A DNA stretch of 64,000 nt from Syngnathus acus. Its lineage: Eukaryota > Chordata > Actinopteri > Syngnathiformes > Syngnathidae. Of this stretch, positions 1 through 11,593 are shown piece by piece. The position numbers and the translations under genes are program-made. Under the pieces are notes generated by a model that searched no databases, was not told where the DNA came from, and saw only the letters and a list, made by a program, of their open reading frames with translations. The DNA lies in contig NC_051105.1 in assembly GCF_901709675.1 (NCBI RefSeq), positions 7,433,104 to 7,497,103 of the forward strand, written 5' to 3'. How positions within the stretch are numbered: the stretch's first letter is position 1; every line of letters starts with the position of its first letter.

Positions 1-815
1 CCTCACTGTCGCCATGGTGTTCTTTTACTGATGAGCTGTGTTTTGTTTGCACCAAACAGAATTATGGCCCAAATAATCAACCTTGGTTTCATCGTGCCAA
101 AACATATTTTCCACACATGCAATTGGAATTTAGGGCGTGGAGGGGGCAAAATATAGCTGGGATTGGATGATGCTAGAAATGACTGCCTTGAGGTCACTGT
201 CGGGCTCTTAGCAGCCTCCCTGGCTAGGTTTCTTTTCTTTTCATCAGCTTTAGAGGGACAAGACGTTCTTGGTAGTGTCACTATTGTGCCATATTTTCTC
301 CACTTGACAATGACTGCGTTCCACGGTATATTTAATGCCTTGGCAATTCCTTTTTGCCCTTCTCCTGACTGATAGTTTTGAACAATGAGATCCCTCTGAT
401 GCTGTGTAAATTCCCTGCAGACCACGCCTTGTGCTGTAAGACGTGACTGTGAAAATATCAGGAAAAGCACATGAGAGGAGCTGAACTTCATTTGGGGTTA
501 ATCGGAGGTACTTTAAATGGTGGTGGATTTCATATAAGCTTGAACGTGATTGGGTAATTCTGAACACAGCCACATCCCTTCAGTTAGAAGATAAGCAATT
601 CCAACCACGTTATAAGAGGGTGTCCACACTTGTGCAAATTTATTCTCATAGTTGTTTAATTTTACTTGATCTCTCAAAATATTTTTTTTCCAGTTTAGTT
701 GTACAGGTTTCGAGGTCACATAAGTAGTGGAAAACGATCTGGAATTATTTATCTTATTTTTCACATCATTTCAACGTCATATTTGAATAGGGGTGTTTAG
801 ATTTTATATTCAGTG
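1..815 (-). mobile_element. Tc1-like DNA transposon, decayed, cut by the window edge
   Basis: Remnant of a Tc1/mariner element read on the minus strand from its terminal repeat (about 786-815, containing GGGGTGTTTAGATTTTATAT) toward position 1. Behind the terminus comes the family's 5' leader (about 480-660). Next is the helix-turn-helix DNA-binding region of the transposase (about 250-410), including FTQHQRDLIVQNYQSGEGQK followed by GIAKALNIPWNAV and the basic KWRKYGT segment. A catalytic-core motif WHDETKVDYLGHN lies near 60-100, in a different frame from the helix-turn-helix, so at least one frameshift separates them. The rest of the catalytic domain lies outside the window. The element is inactive. 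The same family recurs near 20.55-21.06 kb. Confidence 0.85.
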
Positions 816-3800
816 TTTGCCTCCTGTCCAAAAGTCCATTTAGACAAAAGTAGTCATTTTGTAAGTTCGAATGATTGAGCCAATTGAATTCTGTCTATCA
901 ACAAATGGCCAGGCAAACTTGCAAATCTTTTCTTTCACCATGAAACGTCTTTGGATCTTCACCCAGCCGAGCTATCAAGTCATAGGCGGAGAAACTCGGC
1001 ATGGGGGCGGGTATTATGTAAATTAGCCCCACTCTCGTGGGGGAGCATAGCAGCTCAGTGACTGACACATTTTCAGAATTAGGCAGATAAAACATTTACT
1101 TGGCTGTTTAATTTCACACTTGATGGCTGGGTAGGCACTGGAGATCCAACAAGTTGTACACAAGCAATTAAAAAGTTAACTTTTGCTAATATGTCGCCAC
1201 AATTATTTGCGCCAAACATGACTGGAATTAGTATTTTTTTTAAAAATGGGAACTGCTGTGGTTATCCTGATATGGAGTCGACTAAGTAATTGGCACCCCG
1301 CCACGCTTTCCCATAGAAAGACAGCACTGCATGTGACCGCTGCTTTGATTAAACGTGACCAACTTCAACTCCCAACACACTTACTCATTCCGACCTCTCT
1401 GACCATGGTAATTACCTGAGCTCCTGAGTCACCCAAGTCAAAAGATAAAACCCGCAGAGATCACCCAGCATCAGATTAGCACACTGCGGTTTTTTCGCAG
1501 TCGTCTCCGGCGCTTCGGCGTCCGTTCGGTACCCGGGCGTTGGTTGGCTTTGTTTATTCAAGAGCAGCCCCAAAGAAAATGTGTCTTTAGTTTGCTTGTC
1601 AGCATGAGAAGGGCAGATAAGCTCAATGTGGTGTTTAATTAAGAGTGCAGGATCTGGCTTCACACAAACACAGACAGATAGCACACAGCAATTGACCTTA
1701 GTGAACATGTCTGCTTGTTATCTTGCTCCCATCACCTGGCTGGGAGACAGCCAACAGCTCTCAGACATTTGATCCGCCCCAATTGTGACTATTTACAGCA
1801 GACACGTTATTTATTTAAAAAAATTGTATCGGTTATTATTTTTCTTTTCATTCAGGCAAGTGCGATGACATCGTTTGCCTCTTGCTATGTGTAATCATGC
1901 TCCTAAAACACATGAATAATAAATGCACATCAGGACCCACTTTGGCACTGGCAAATTGCTTCTCAGCAAGCTGCTGTGACAAGCTTGCCAAAGTTGTTGT
2001 GACACAACTAAAGGCTGTTTACTACTTGTAAAAAATACAAATAAAAAAGTATCGGGGCTACTTTGCAACTTGAATTAACATTCAAATTAAATTATGCTGA
2101 TCAGATTGAGGCACTAAGATGCGTGCCATCCATCCGGCAATTGTCAAAATTAGATTTGCATCCAATTTGGCTGTGCATCTTTGTTTTCGTGTGCCCGTTG
2201 AATGGCGACAGGAGGAAAATGCTGCAGTTATAAAAAAAAAAAAAAAAGGTTTTACTTTTGTTTTATAGGTCAACAGTGACATCTTTAGGCTGGATATGCA
2301 ACTGCTTGACTTGAGTGATTCATGGTTTTAAATTACGAGTCACGTGCACGGAGAAATGAGAGCCATTGGCAATAACTAGAGTACATTTAAAATTTAACAT
2401 GGGTTATTGTGGGTCTTCTCGTGTTAGTTATGGTTCAGATTTCAGTGTAATTTCTCCGTGATTTCTTTCTGGCTCGTACACCACAGATGATTGTTTTCAC
2501 TTCTAAGGGCCTTTTATGCCTTGAGACATATTATGATTATGAAAAAGCTTTATGGTTCATTAGCAGAATAAATGACCTATTTTTTATTTATACACTTACT
2601 AACTTATTTATGTATTGGTACAAATGGGTTGAATAACATGTACTCAGTGGTGGCAAGAATACACCTGAAACAAGTAATTGTGTTTTGTTATTTTGTAGTT
2701 CAGTAGATTTTACAGGTATCTATATTTAAGTATTGGGTTTTTTTCAGACAATTTCTACTTTCACTCCTTATTTTTGAATATCGGTACACCATCTAACATT
2801 AACAGCAATGAGGGAGAACAGACCTGGAGAAGCAATATGTTCCCTATGTATAGACATGCTGATGGAGTGTGAGAATTTTTGCAACTTCTGCCTGTATTTT
2901 TTATTTGCACAAACTATTTGAATTAGATTAAGAAAAAGACTTGGGCAGCAGAGGGCGTCATAACAGCACGAAGTGATTGTCTTTCCTCCCTATGAGCAGT
3001 TTGACAATCAAGATCACTAATCCAGCCATCATTTTTCAGTTGCGCTTGTCCAATTTAGGGGACCAGCAAAATATGTTACTTCCATTTATAAGATAAAATA
3101 TAATAATATATAATATGTTACTTACATTTATAAGATAAAATGCAGTGTCCACTCAGGTTAGTGCTAATAGAAGCTGCCATCGAGCTTGAACTGAAAGAAA
3201 AAAAAATAAAAATAAAAACACTGTTGCCTTCATCACAGCATATTTTAGCAGTCCCCCACAAATGTGTCCAAATGGCTGTCAATCAAAATTCTCACATTTA
3301 CAACACCAGGCAATAAGATGGCGCAGAATGATAGCAGAAATGCTTCTGGCAGGTGTATATGAATGAATATTATGCAGTATGCATATGTGAATGGCAAACT
3401 GCACATTATAAACAGAAAGTGCTTCACTCGTTTATTGCGCCAACTGAGATGTCTCATGAAGTAATTCAATGCTGTCTCTCAATGTTAGTGTATGTGAAAA
3501 CCATACGTCAACAAACCAATTTTGAATAAACATAAGTGAACATATTTTGGCAAAATAAGCTCTATTTATAATCAAGTTAGATTTCAATACACAACAGAAA
3601 AACTATAAATGTAGCGACGCTACGTTTGACTATCTCTACTAAGTTTCTACTCAGCTCGCCAGGAAAAAGCACAGTAAGTAAGAAAGTCATACTTCAACTA
3701 TGTCACAAACATTCCGTGCAAAAGAGCAACAGAATGATGATAAATTAAAAAAAAAAAAAAAACTCAGTGAGGTGCTTCCTGCATCAGGTTTTGATTGCAA

Positions 3801-6800
3801 GAATAAAAAAGGTTTCGAGGTTAAGTGTTTGGGTTTGGTCTGCAGTGAATGGCCAAGGCATAAAAGGGCACGACAACGATGTCTCTTCCAGCATCTGCTT
3901 GTTACGGAGGTGAACAAGTCAGGAGCATATGGATCCATATGGAGAGGGTCAAAGATGATGTCAGTGATGGCCAAGTAATGCAATCTTCATGCCTTCCGAA
4001 TGGAAATGAGTAATAATTCAGTAGGCATGTTCTAGGGGGCTGCCTGCTGTTCATTTACTTGTACAGGAAGATGCTTTTCATGCTTGGAGAAACTTTATCC
4101 TCCTTCTACCTCCTCCCCGCTGCTATCTTCACAAAGTCTATCTTTAAACTACTTTTTTTTAATGAGAGCCTTTAACTTGAGCAGCTCCTTCTGATTGGGG
4201 GGGAGCAGAACATGGAACGTGGTGTACTTCTCGCTTTGACCTCAACAAGCAAGGCTGTCGTTTGCTTGCTGCTTTCAAATCAATATGGTTCTTCTTAGGC
4301 GAGGAATCATCCCCTGAACGATTAATGGTCAAGTGTTACGCTTATCTACCGTATCATCAACATCAGATAGTAGCAATGGCCTTCAAAATCGTATGACATT
4401 TTTGAAATGGACTATAAAAGGAGATTAGTCAATAAAGTCATTCATATTTGTTTAGCCCCCCCCCCCCTCCCCAGTCTTTCAAGTTAAAACGTATTTATTT
4501 TGTCATGCCTCAGAGAAGATGGGTGAAAGCTTCGGCTCTTTGGATGCGGACAAAGAAAGCATTTTTTTTTTTTTTTTTTACTGTCATTTGACCTGAGTAG
4601 CAAATCCTTGATGGTGAGAAATTGTTTCCTGGCTGAGCAACGACAAGGACCGTTAAAATTTGACCTCATCTATGGCGACAGCTCAGACTAGATTCGCCAC
4701 AAATCTTGCCCTGACAAGGCCTCAGATTTTTCTTTTCCCTGCCACTGTTCAAAATATTTGAAGAACACATAAATTGTTTAGTTGGACACAGAGCATGCAA
4801 CTTGGCGCGCCACAGCGGTCACACCAGCACGAAGCCTCGGGCCGCGCGCGGGCTGTCAAGTCCAACTTAAATACAATTGGAAATCAATCGTGTTCTTCCT
4901 TTAAACCACACCCGTGAAGAAACCTTTGCACACAAAGAACACCGAATCCAATATAAAAAAAAAGGAAACAAAAAAAAAGCGCAACATCAGCATTTTTTTT
5001 TTTCTCGGGATAATGCTGGAGTCGAAGCCCAGGTCGAGCACATATTGTGGGACATAAGGACGGCTTGTTAGAGCAGGCCACTAAAGATGTTGCCAGACAG
5101 CAGCGGAGCAGATTTATCATGCCAAACGCTCTTATTTGTTCCAGCTGGGTGCAAATGACAAAGTGCTCCGTGCGCCATCTGTAAGGAGCGTCTATCGGAA
5201 GTAGAGCGCCATGATAGGCGGCGGCGGGATTCCAGCTCGGCGTACGTTATTTCTGACCTCCAAGCGTAACAGTTAGTCACCATATTGTCTTCCACGCATG
5301 TATGCTTTTTCCTTACATATGTTGAATGTGTGTGTGCGTGGAGATGATGCACACCAAATTGCTGAAGATTATACTAAGTGGCAGGGAAGCCTCTGAGAGA
5401 CACTAAACAAAGACGTAAACACGTATTTCCTGTCCGTCTAGTGAGCAAACAGGAAATATGGTTCAAAGGCCAAGGGGGGGGGGGCGTTGTACCAAACCAG
5501 ATGGCACTGTTTTTGGTCTTTTATTTTCAAAGTGTTAATACAGAGCAAGGGCTCCTTTTGGCAATGATATTGTGTGTGTATCGCCGCTTTTGTAGTTAAA
5601 TCGAGGTCAAACAGTGTGTTCTGGGAGGCTTGATTGAAAATCAGCTTCTAATATAGTCAAACAAAGGAAGTCTTTACACACTGTTTTAATGATTTACATG
5701 TTCTTAAAACAGTGGTTTGCAATTAAAAAATGTTGGAAAGGATTATAATAAAAATGAAATCTGCCCTCTCTGGGCTCATGTTGTGGTTTTGTTTTGCAAG
5801 AAACCACCGCGCCTGAAGAAAAACAACCCATCAGACAGAAGGCTTGCCAGACAAAGTGTCAATCATTCGCCATGCACAGTGATTATAAATAAATCTGGCC
5901 CTCTAATTAGCATACAAGCGTAAAGAAAGAGAAGTTCAGCATCATAATGTAAAGATGGAATAATAATTAAACTCTCCCTTGACTTTGATGACAATAACAA
6001 AGATGCTGAATTAGTGGTGTACATTCTAGTCAAGAATTAAAAATGACATTACACTTCATTCCTCTTATGACTTGTTTTGCTGAAATCAGCGCCTTGCTGT
6101 TAATCTATACACGCACTCAAGAGATCCAAATATTTATATAATACAAGCCATCAAAAATTATAATTTCCCTTTAACCTACTTCTTCATATAACAGTGCCAC
6201 AGAGGGCAAGCCAACAACACATCAACATGAAATGTAAATGTAGCCCAAGATTCATTCTTTTTTTTCACATGCCAGCAGAATGATGGAGTTTGGGTCCAGC
6301 CCGTTAGGCCGGATGATGTGCTGGAGGCGGAGTAAACAGACGAATGGCATGCATGCTGAATGTTGTCTTGGGGCCGCATCCCTCCATCCTCCCCATGGAG
6401 AGGATGGAGGGATGCAGAGGATGATGCTTTGCAGTGATGTATCACACTTGACAGGCTTTCACGAGAGCGGCACGGCCTCAGCTCGACAAGGGCATGACAG
6501 GTGTCTCTCTTTTACTTGCCACGGCTAAGGCAACTCGGCACCTATGACTCCTCTACGAGTACGCAGGTATTTTTAAACACAGGTTTTACTTTGTTCATCG
6601 TAATGACGTTTAAAGACGATGACATCTCTGTCCGCGTCGAAAAACATTTTGCAGGCTGCCAAAAAACAGGCAGTGGCGTAACCTAGAGACTGCCCATCTG
6701 GGTGCGCCAGAATTCAAGTGTCAAATCTATAATAAATTGACACAACTGCCCCCTCAAATGTATAAATAGAAACTGAATGGTTGAATATGAACATTTGCTA

Positions 6801-8200
6801 AGCCCGCACCACCTCTGCCTAGTCCAGCTAAGACGAGCTCCAGCTCAATTGCGACAAGGACACGGATGCATGGATGACTTAACTACTGTGTTAGTGATAG
6901 AGTGCGGCGCGTTGCCGCTCGCATACAAATTCTGGCTACGTCGCCGACATAGGAAACGGAACTTCTAAAACACAAGAAATGGCCACAACATGACAGTGCA
7001 TTTAACAACAGCTATTTCAGGGATTGTCAACATAGTGTTGAGCAGGAAAAAAGAAACAAAAACAAAAAACTGCCGGGTTACAGTTCACTTATATTTGACT
7101 TTTAAGGGCAATACAATTGCATCTAATCTTTTGGAATTGTTTGTTTGCTTTTAAATATTTTTCCAAGTCCAATTTTGAGATTACTTTTAAGTGAAAAATA
7201 TTTTCATTTAATCATATTTTTTTTATAACAGTCAATGCAAAAAGATGAAATAGCTAATAAAATTCAATATACTTTTTGAAAATGAAGCCTCTGCATATTT
7301 TTTTTATTTTATGAACACTTAAGCTTACTTGCCACTGTAATTTGATATTGCTCATGATGGTGGTAATTAGTGAGTTGGGTATTTTTTTCAGCAGTAGATT
7401 TACAAACCACCCTACTAAATAGCATTTGAATTCATTTGCTACAAACAAAAAATGGGACAAATGAATAATTCACATAAATTACACCTCTCATGCCAGAACT
7501 GTAGGACTAGGTGAAACATTCAAATGAGGGCAATGAGTCATTCTCTGTGTGGCTCATTTACTACAGTTTAAAGCAACACATAAAAAAAAAGAAATAAAAC
7601 ACTGCGCCACTGTGAGCCATTAGTTCTAATTTCCGAGATTGATGCTCGGAGAACTGATCAATAGACCCACTGGTGAGTCCCAGTGTGCTAATGCATTACG
7701 CGGGAAGTGACGTGATTATTAAGGCTCTTCTGTACACTCCCTAACCACTTAAGTGCTGTTTTTAGATGGCAGTGACAGTTTTTCTCCTAGAAAGTGATGG
7801 AGATGCAGCGTGAAAACCCAGTGAACTCCAAACCAGGATTGGCACAAGTCACATAAAGGTGTCAGGTTATCTTCACCCCCCCCCCCCTTTGCACTCCCAC
7901 AGAGGCTTAGCAGTCCAATAATATCAGCCGCTTTCGTCAGGTTGAGCTGCCGTGAATGTTTTCAACCTGTGCTATAAAAAAAAACAAAAAACATTGACAG
8001 ATTAAGCGCAACAATGATGTAACGTGACATCCTGGCGGAGGTTTTGCTTTCAGGATGAATAACGCCATAAGCGGGTTTAAAACAAACCGTTTGAGCGCGT
8101 CTCAAGCGCTCCGCTTGGCTGAATTATTGATATTTTGAGGGATCTTTCAGAAGGTAGGTCAGCATGAATCTTTTCTTTTTTCTCCCACATCTCGGCATGA
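816..8200. other. Upstream intergenic region of slitrk5, no gene seen
   Basis: About 7.4 kb of AT-rich DNA with many stops in all frames. The short open frames have no recognisable protein domains. It holds homopolymer and C-rich runs (A-run near 2230, C-runs near 4457 and 7876), a perfect 16-bp inverted repeat at 6376-6415, and moderately GC-balanced stretches (for example 7490-7770) that could be conserved regulatory DNA. I cannot test conservation from one sequence. I recognise no RNA gene here. Confidence 0.6.
6376..6415. repeat. Perfect 16-bp inverted repeat (hairpin)
   Basis: Left arm GCATCCCTCCATCCTC (6376-6391) and right arm GAGGATGGAGGGATGC (6400-6415) are exact reverse complements separated by 8 bases (CCCATGGA). 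At 40 nt the hairpin is too short for a normal pre-miRNA. No transposon termini are visible around it. Confidence 0.9.
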
Positions 8201-8239
8201 TGCTCAAGTGAGCTGATTCTTTCTGCGTGAAGTGAAATG

Positions 8240-8560
8240 ACTTGACATCTTCCCGACCACCGGGTAAGGAAGAGAGGGCGAGAGAGGGTGGGGGAGAGAG
8301 AGAGCGAGAGAGAGATGCAGAGAGAATAAGGAACTTTGTTATCAGGCGCAGCAGCATCTCCGCCTGCACAGCGAGGCAGAGGAGAAGCATTTATGGTCGA
8401 TCACTGCTTTTGCCTTTCTTCCGTCCTCTTCGGGGCATTGGGGGAGTGTGCCAAATAGATCGCCGTTGGGTTCTCCTGACGGATGAAACATAAAAGGCGC
8501 ACTGACATTACCCGGTGAGCCTGCGTTTCAACCCATGGGTGTGAGGTAGGTTATTTCTCT
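8240..8560 (+). promoter_or_regulatory. Probable slitrk5 promoter / non-coding exon 1 region
   Basis: The coding exon of slitrk5 begins after a clear splice acceptor at 8940, so a 5' non-coding exon must lie upstream. This interval is more GC-rich than its surroundings. It contains a TATA-like ATAAAAG (8490-8496) and three donor-like sites: CGG|GTAAGG (GT at 8264), CCG|GTGAGC (GT at 8515) and GAG|GTAGGT (GT at 8546). Sequence alone cannot decide which donor is used or where transcription starts. Confidence 0.3.
8271..8328 (+). repeat. GA-rich simple tract upstream of slitrk5
   Basis: An imperfect (GA)n / GAGAGAG tract interrupted by GGG and GC, lying about 0.7 kb upstream of the slitrk5 start codon, in the region expected to hold the promoter or 5' non-coding exon. 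GA tracts are common near vertebrate promoters. Any role here is inference. Confidence 0.7.
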
Positions 8561-8916
8561 CTCCAAGTAGAAGATGCACTAAATCGGGCTTTAAGTCGAC
8601 CACGTGCACAACTCTCGGCTGGAATTGTGCTTCAAATATAATGAGATGGGATTGTGTTGTTTTGGGCTCAAGTCTGCCTTTGACCTTGATTTTTTTCGTG
8701 TTATTTACATTGCTTGAGGGAGTCCTCCCGCTCTCTTTTCTCTTGCTCTTTCTCTCTCGCTCACTGCTGCGTTTGTTTGAGCCATTTTAAATCAGCAGTC
8801 ACACGGCCAGAAGTTACCTCTGGGTAGCGACAAATGAGGCTTTGACTCGTGCCGGCTACAGCTGGTTGTGTGGAAGTTGCCCGCTTGCCCGGCATCATCA
8901 TCATGCTCCATTATGG

Positions 8917-8961
8917 TTTGTCTTTCTTTTTTCCTTCCAGATGACATTGAGGACACTTTAG
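8917..8961 (+). promoter_or_regulatory. slitrk5 splice acceptor and 6-codon upstream ORF
   Basis: A long pyrimidine tract ends in TTCCTTCCAG at 8940, a strong 3' splice site, so the coding exon starts at 8941. The first three exon bases are ATG, opening a six-codon reading frame that stops at TAG 8959-8961, upstream of and out of frame with the main start at 8996. If this acceptor is used, the mRNA carries a tiny uORF that could dampen translation. Confidence 0.6.
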
Positions 8962-8995
8962 TGGGACTCTGAGCTCGGACGTCAGGCGCAGGAAA

Positions 8996-11593
8996 ATGTA
9001 TCTTTGGATCGCTTGTGTTTTGCTGAGCGCCACCTCTGTATGTACAGCCGGAATGTCTGTTGAAGGCACATGCGAGCGAGTGTGCGCGTGCGAGGAAAGA
9101 GAGGGGACACTCACGGTGAGCTGCGAAAACAGGGGCATCGGAAGCGTCTCTGAAATAAACCCGCTGAACTTCCCCCAGTATCATCTCCTGCTCACCGGTA
9201 ATTTTTTAAGAAAGCTGGCCGCCAACGACTTTGTCGACTATCGAGGACTCACCATATTACACCTGGGAAATAATGAGATATCCGAGGTGGAAGCTGGAGC
9301 CTTTAATGGACTTCAAGGATTAAAACGATTACATCTTAACAATAACAAAATTGATGCCTTGAAGGAGGAGCTTTTCTGGGGCCTGGAAAGTCTGGAGTAT
9401 CTGCAGCTAGATTATAATTACATCACTCAAGTGGCCCCCAACGCCCTCGGCAGACTTCGACACCTGGAAGTGTTGATTCTGAATGACAACTTGATATCGA
9501 CTCTACCTGTGAACATCTTCCAGCATGTTCCATTGACTCATCTTGACTTGAGGGGAAATCAGCTCAAAGTCCTTCCCTACTTAGGTCTGCTGGAGCACAT
9601 GAACAGCGTGGTGGAGCTGCAGCTGGAGGAAAACCCGTGGAACTGCTCTTGTGACCTGATTGCCCTCAAAACGTGGCTGGAGAGCATTTCCTACACGGCG
9701 TTGGTGGGCGACGTCGTTTGCGAGTTCCCTTTCCGACTCCACGGGAGGGATTTAGATGAGGTCTCCAAGCAAGAGTTATGTCCCAGAAGAGCCATCGCTG
9801 AATACGAGATGCCGCCTCAGCCGCATCTGAGCACGGACGGCAACTACAGGAGCACGCCGGCCCTTGCTACGGCTTCCTTAACCTCATCTGGCATCGCGAG
9901 ATCCTCGTCGAGGCCCACCAAGGGACCTCGGCAGTCGGGTAAATTGAAATCAAGACCGACTGCTCGACTGGCGGTGAACAAACCTCAGAACTACGGCCAA
10001 ATTATTTCCTACCAAACCAAATCTCCCGTGCCTTTGGACTGCCCGTCAGCCTGCACCTGCAACCTTCAGATTTCAGACCTCGGCCTCAACGTCAACTGCC
10101 AGGAGCGAAAGATTGAGCACATTTCCGATTTAGAACCCAAACCTTACAACCCCAAAAAGATGTATCTCACTGGGAACTATATCCCCGTGGTGCGAAGAAC
10201 GGATTTCATTGAGGCAACTGGATTAGATTTGCTTCATCTGGGCAACAATCGGATAGCTCAAATCCACGACAGAGCTTTTGGTGATTTGACTCATCTTAGG
10301 CGACTCTACCTTAACGGGAATTTGATAGACCACCTTACCGCAGATGTTTTCTATGGACTAGAGAGTCTGCAGTTCCTATATTTAGAATACAACGTCATTA
10401 AGGAAATCACAGCGGACACGTTCCAGCACGTCCCTAAACTCCAGCTACTGTTTTTAAACAACAACCTTTTGAAAACACTTCCGGTAGGAGCATTTCATGG
10501 CCTCACGTTGGCCCGCCTCAATCTTCGCAGCAACCACCTGCGATATCTACCGGTCAGCGGTGTGCTGGATCAGCTGACAGCGCTGGTGCAGGTGGATTTG
10601 TACGAAAACCCCTGGGATTGCTCTTGTAGCATTCTCGACTTGAAGATGTGGGTGGAACAGCTCAGCACGGGCACTGTTGTCAACAATGTCATCTGTGGCT
10701 CACCCAAGAGGCTCGCTGGGGAAGACATGCGATACATCAAGACAGCTAATTTCTGCCCTAATAACTCGGTCATGCCGGCGTCAATGATTCCACCCTCGGA
10801 GGAATCCATCCCTGGCAGCACCATCACAATAGAAACATCACTAGACTCTGACACACAGTACAGTGCCATTCCTTTATCCGTGATGATCCTTGCCCTCTTA
10901 CTCATGTTCATTATGTCCGTGTTCGTGGCTGCAGGACTGTTTGTAACAGTGAGAAAGAGACACCTTAAGAATCAAAACGAGCAGAATAATTCCATGAACG
11001 CTTGTATTAGCTCGCTTAACATGGAGTATGGACTGTACAAAAAGGGATCCGTCCCAAAGGTCAGAACATCAGCCGGACACGTGTATGAATATATTCCACC
11101 CCCTTCTGAGCAAACAAGCAGAACTCCAGGTCACGCTTCTGCCGACAGCAAATCTGCCGAGGGATTTCCGGACTTCCACCAGCTCAGCGGCGCCTTTCAG
11201 GGGAACTCGGACGAAGACGCGGCGAGTAATGTAATAGGCTCGGAATACAGCACCGCTGCTTCGGAGCCACTCAATAAGCCTTTCGGCATGAAACAAGATG
11301 ATCCGTCGTGCTACAGAGAAGTCCTCAATCCGGAGCAGAAGCCCCACTACAGCCATACGCTACCTTGCAGACATGCAGCGCGTCAGGCCGGTCAACACAC
11401 GTCAGACTTTGACGTAAGGCCTCAGTACGTGCATCCCGACAGAGTCCAACAGACAATATTGTACTGCACGACGCCAAGTACTGTTTACGTGGAGCCAAAC
11501 AGAAGCGAATATTGGGAACTGAAGGCAAAGCTTCACATTGATCCGGATTATCTTGAGGTTCTTGAAAAAAGAACAACATTTACACAGTTTTAA
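8996..11593 (+). CDS. slitrk5: SLIT and NTRK-like protein 5 (Slitrk5)
   Basis: Single-exon coding sequence of 865 aa for a type I membrane synaptic adhesion/neurite-control receptor. Seen: signal peptide (1-18); a first LRR block with cysteine-capped N-flank (C26, C30, C32, C43), leucine-rich repeats, and C-flank starting NPWNCSCD near 213; a linker rich in Ser/Thr/Pro; a second LRR block from about 348 (CPSACTCNLQISDLGLNVNC) with C-flank NPWDCSCS near 537; a transmembrane helix at about 624-650 followed by basic RKRH; and a C-tail ending in the family motif YLEVLEK. The segments GRDLDEVSKQELCPRR and LQISDLGLNVNCQERKIE match SLITRK5 rather than other SLITRKs. It is shorter than human SLITRK5 (958 aa) mainly because the Gly/His- and Gln/Pro-rich cytoplasmic insertions are missing. 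The start at 8996 is supported by a splice acceptor at 8938-8940 and an in-frame TGA at 8948-8950. Teleosts often keep two copies (a/b) and I cannot say which this is. Confidence 0.96.
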   Translation: MYLWIACVLLSATSVCTAGMSVEGTCERVCACEEREGTLTVSCENRGIGSVSEINPLNFPQYHLLLTGNFLRKLAANDFVDYRGLTILHLGNNEISEVEAGAFNGLQGLKRLHLNNNKIDALKEELFWGLESLEYLQLDYNYITQVAPNALGRLRHLEVLILNDNLISTLPVNIFQHVPLTHLDLRGNQLKVLPYLGLLEHMNSVVELQLEENPWNCSCDLIALKTWLESISYTALVGDVVCEFPFRLHGRDLDEVSKQELCPRRAIAEYEMPPQPHLSTDGNYRSTPALATASLTSSGIARSSSRPTKGPRQSGKLKSRPTARLAVNKPQNYGQIISYQTKSPVPLDCPSACTCNLQISDLGLNVNCQERKIEHISDLEPKPYNPKKMYLTGNYIPVVRRTDFIEATGLDLLHLGNNRIAQIHDRAFGDLTHLRRLYLNGNLIDHLTADVFYGLESLQFLYLEYNVIKEITADTFQHVPKLQLLFLNNNLLKTLPVGAFHGLTLARLNLRSNHLRYLPVSGVLDQLTALVQVDLYENPWDCSCSILDLKMWVEQLSTGTVVNNVICGSPKRLAGEDMRYIKTANFCPNNSVMPASMIPPSEESIPGSTITIETSLDSDTQYSAIPLSVMILALLLMFIMSVFVAAGLFVTVRKRHLKNQNEQNNSMNACISSLNMEYGLYKKGSVPKVRTSAGHVYEYIPPPSEQTSRTPGHASADSKSAEGFPDFHQLSGAFQGNSDEDAASNVIGSEYSTAASEPLNKPFGMKQDDPSCYREVLNPEQKPHYSHTLPCRHAARQAGQHTSDFDVRPQYVHPDRVQQTILYCTTPSTVYVEPNRSEYWELKAKLHIDPDYLEVLEKRTTFTQF

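Noticed and set aside
4457-4472. C-run and similar homopolymers as signals
   Set aside because: Simple homopolymer tracts common throughout; no functional context.
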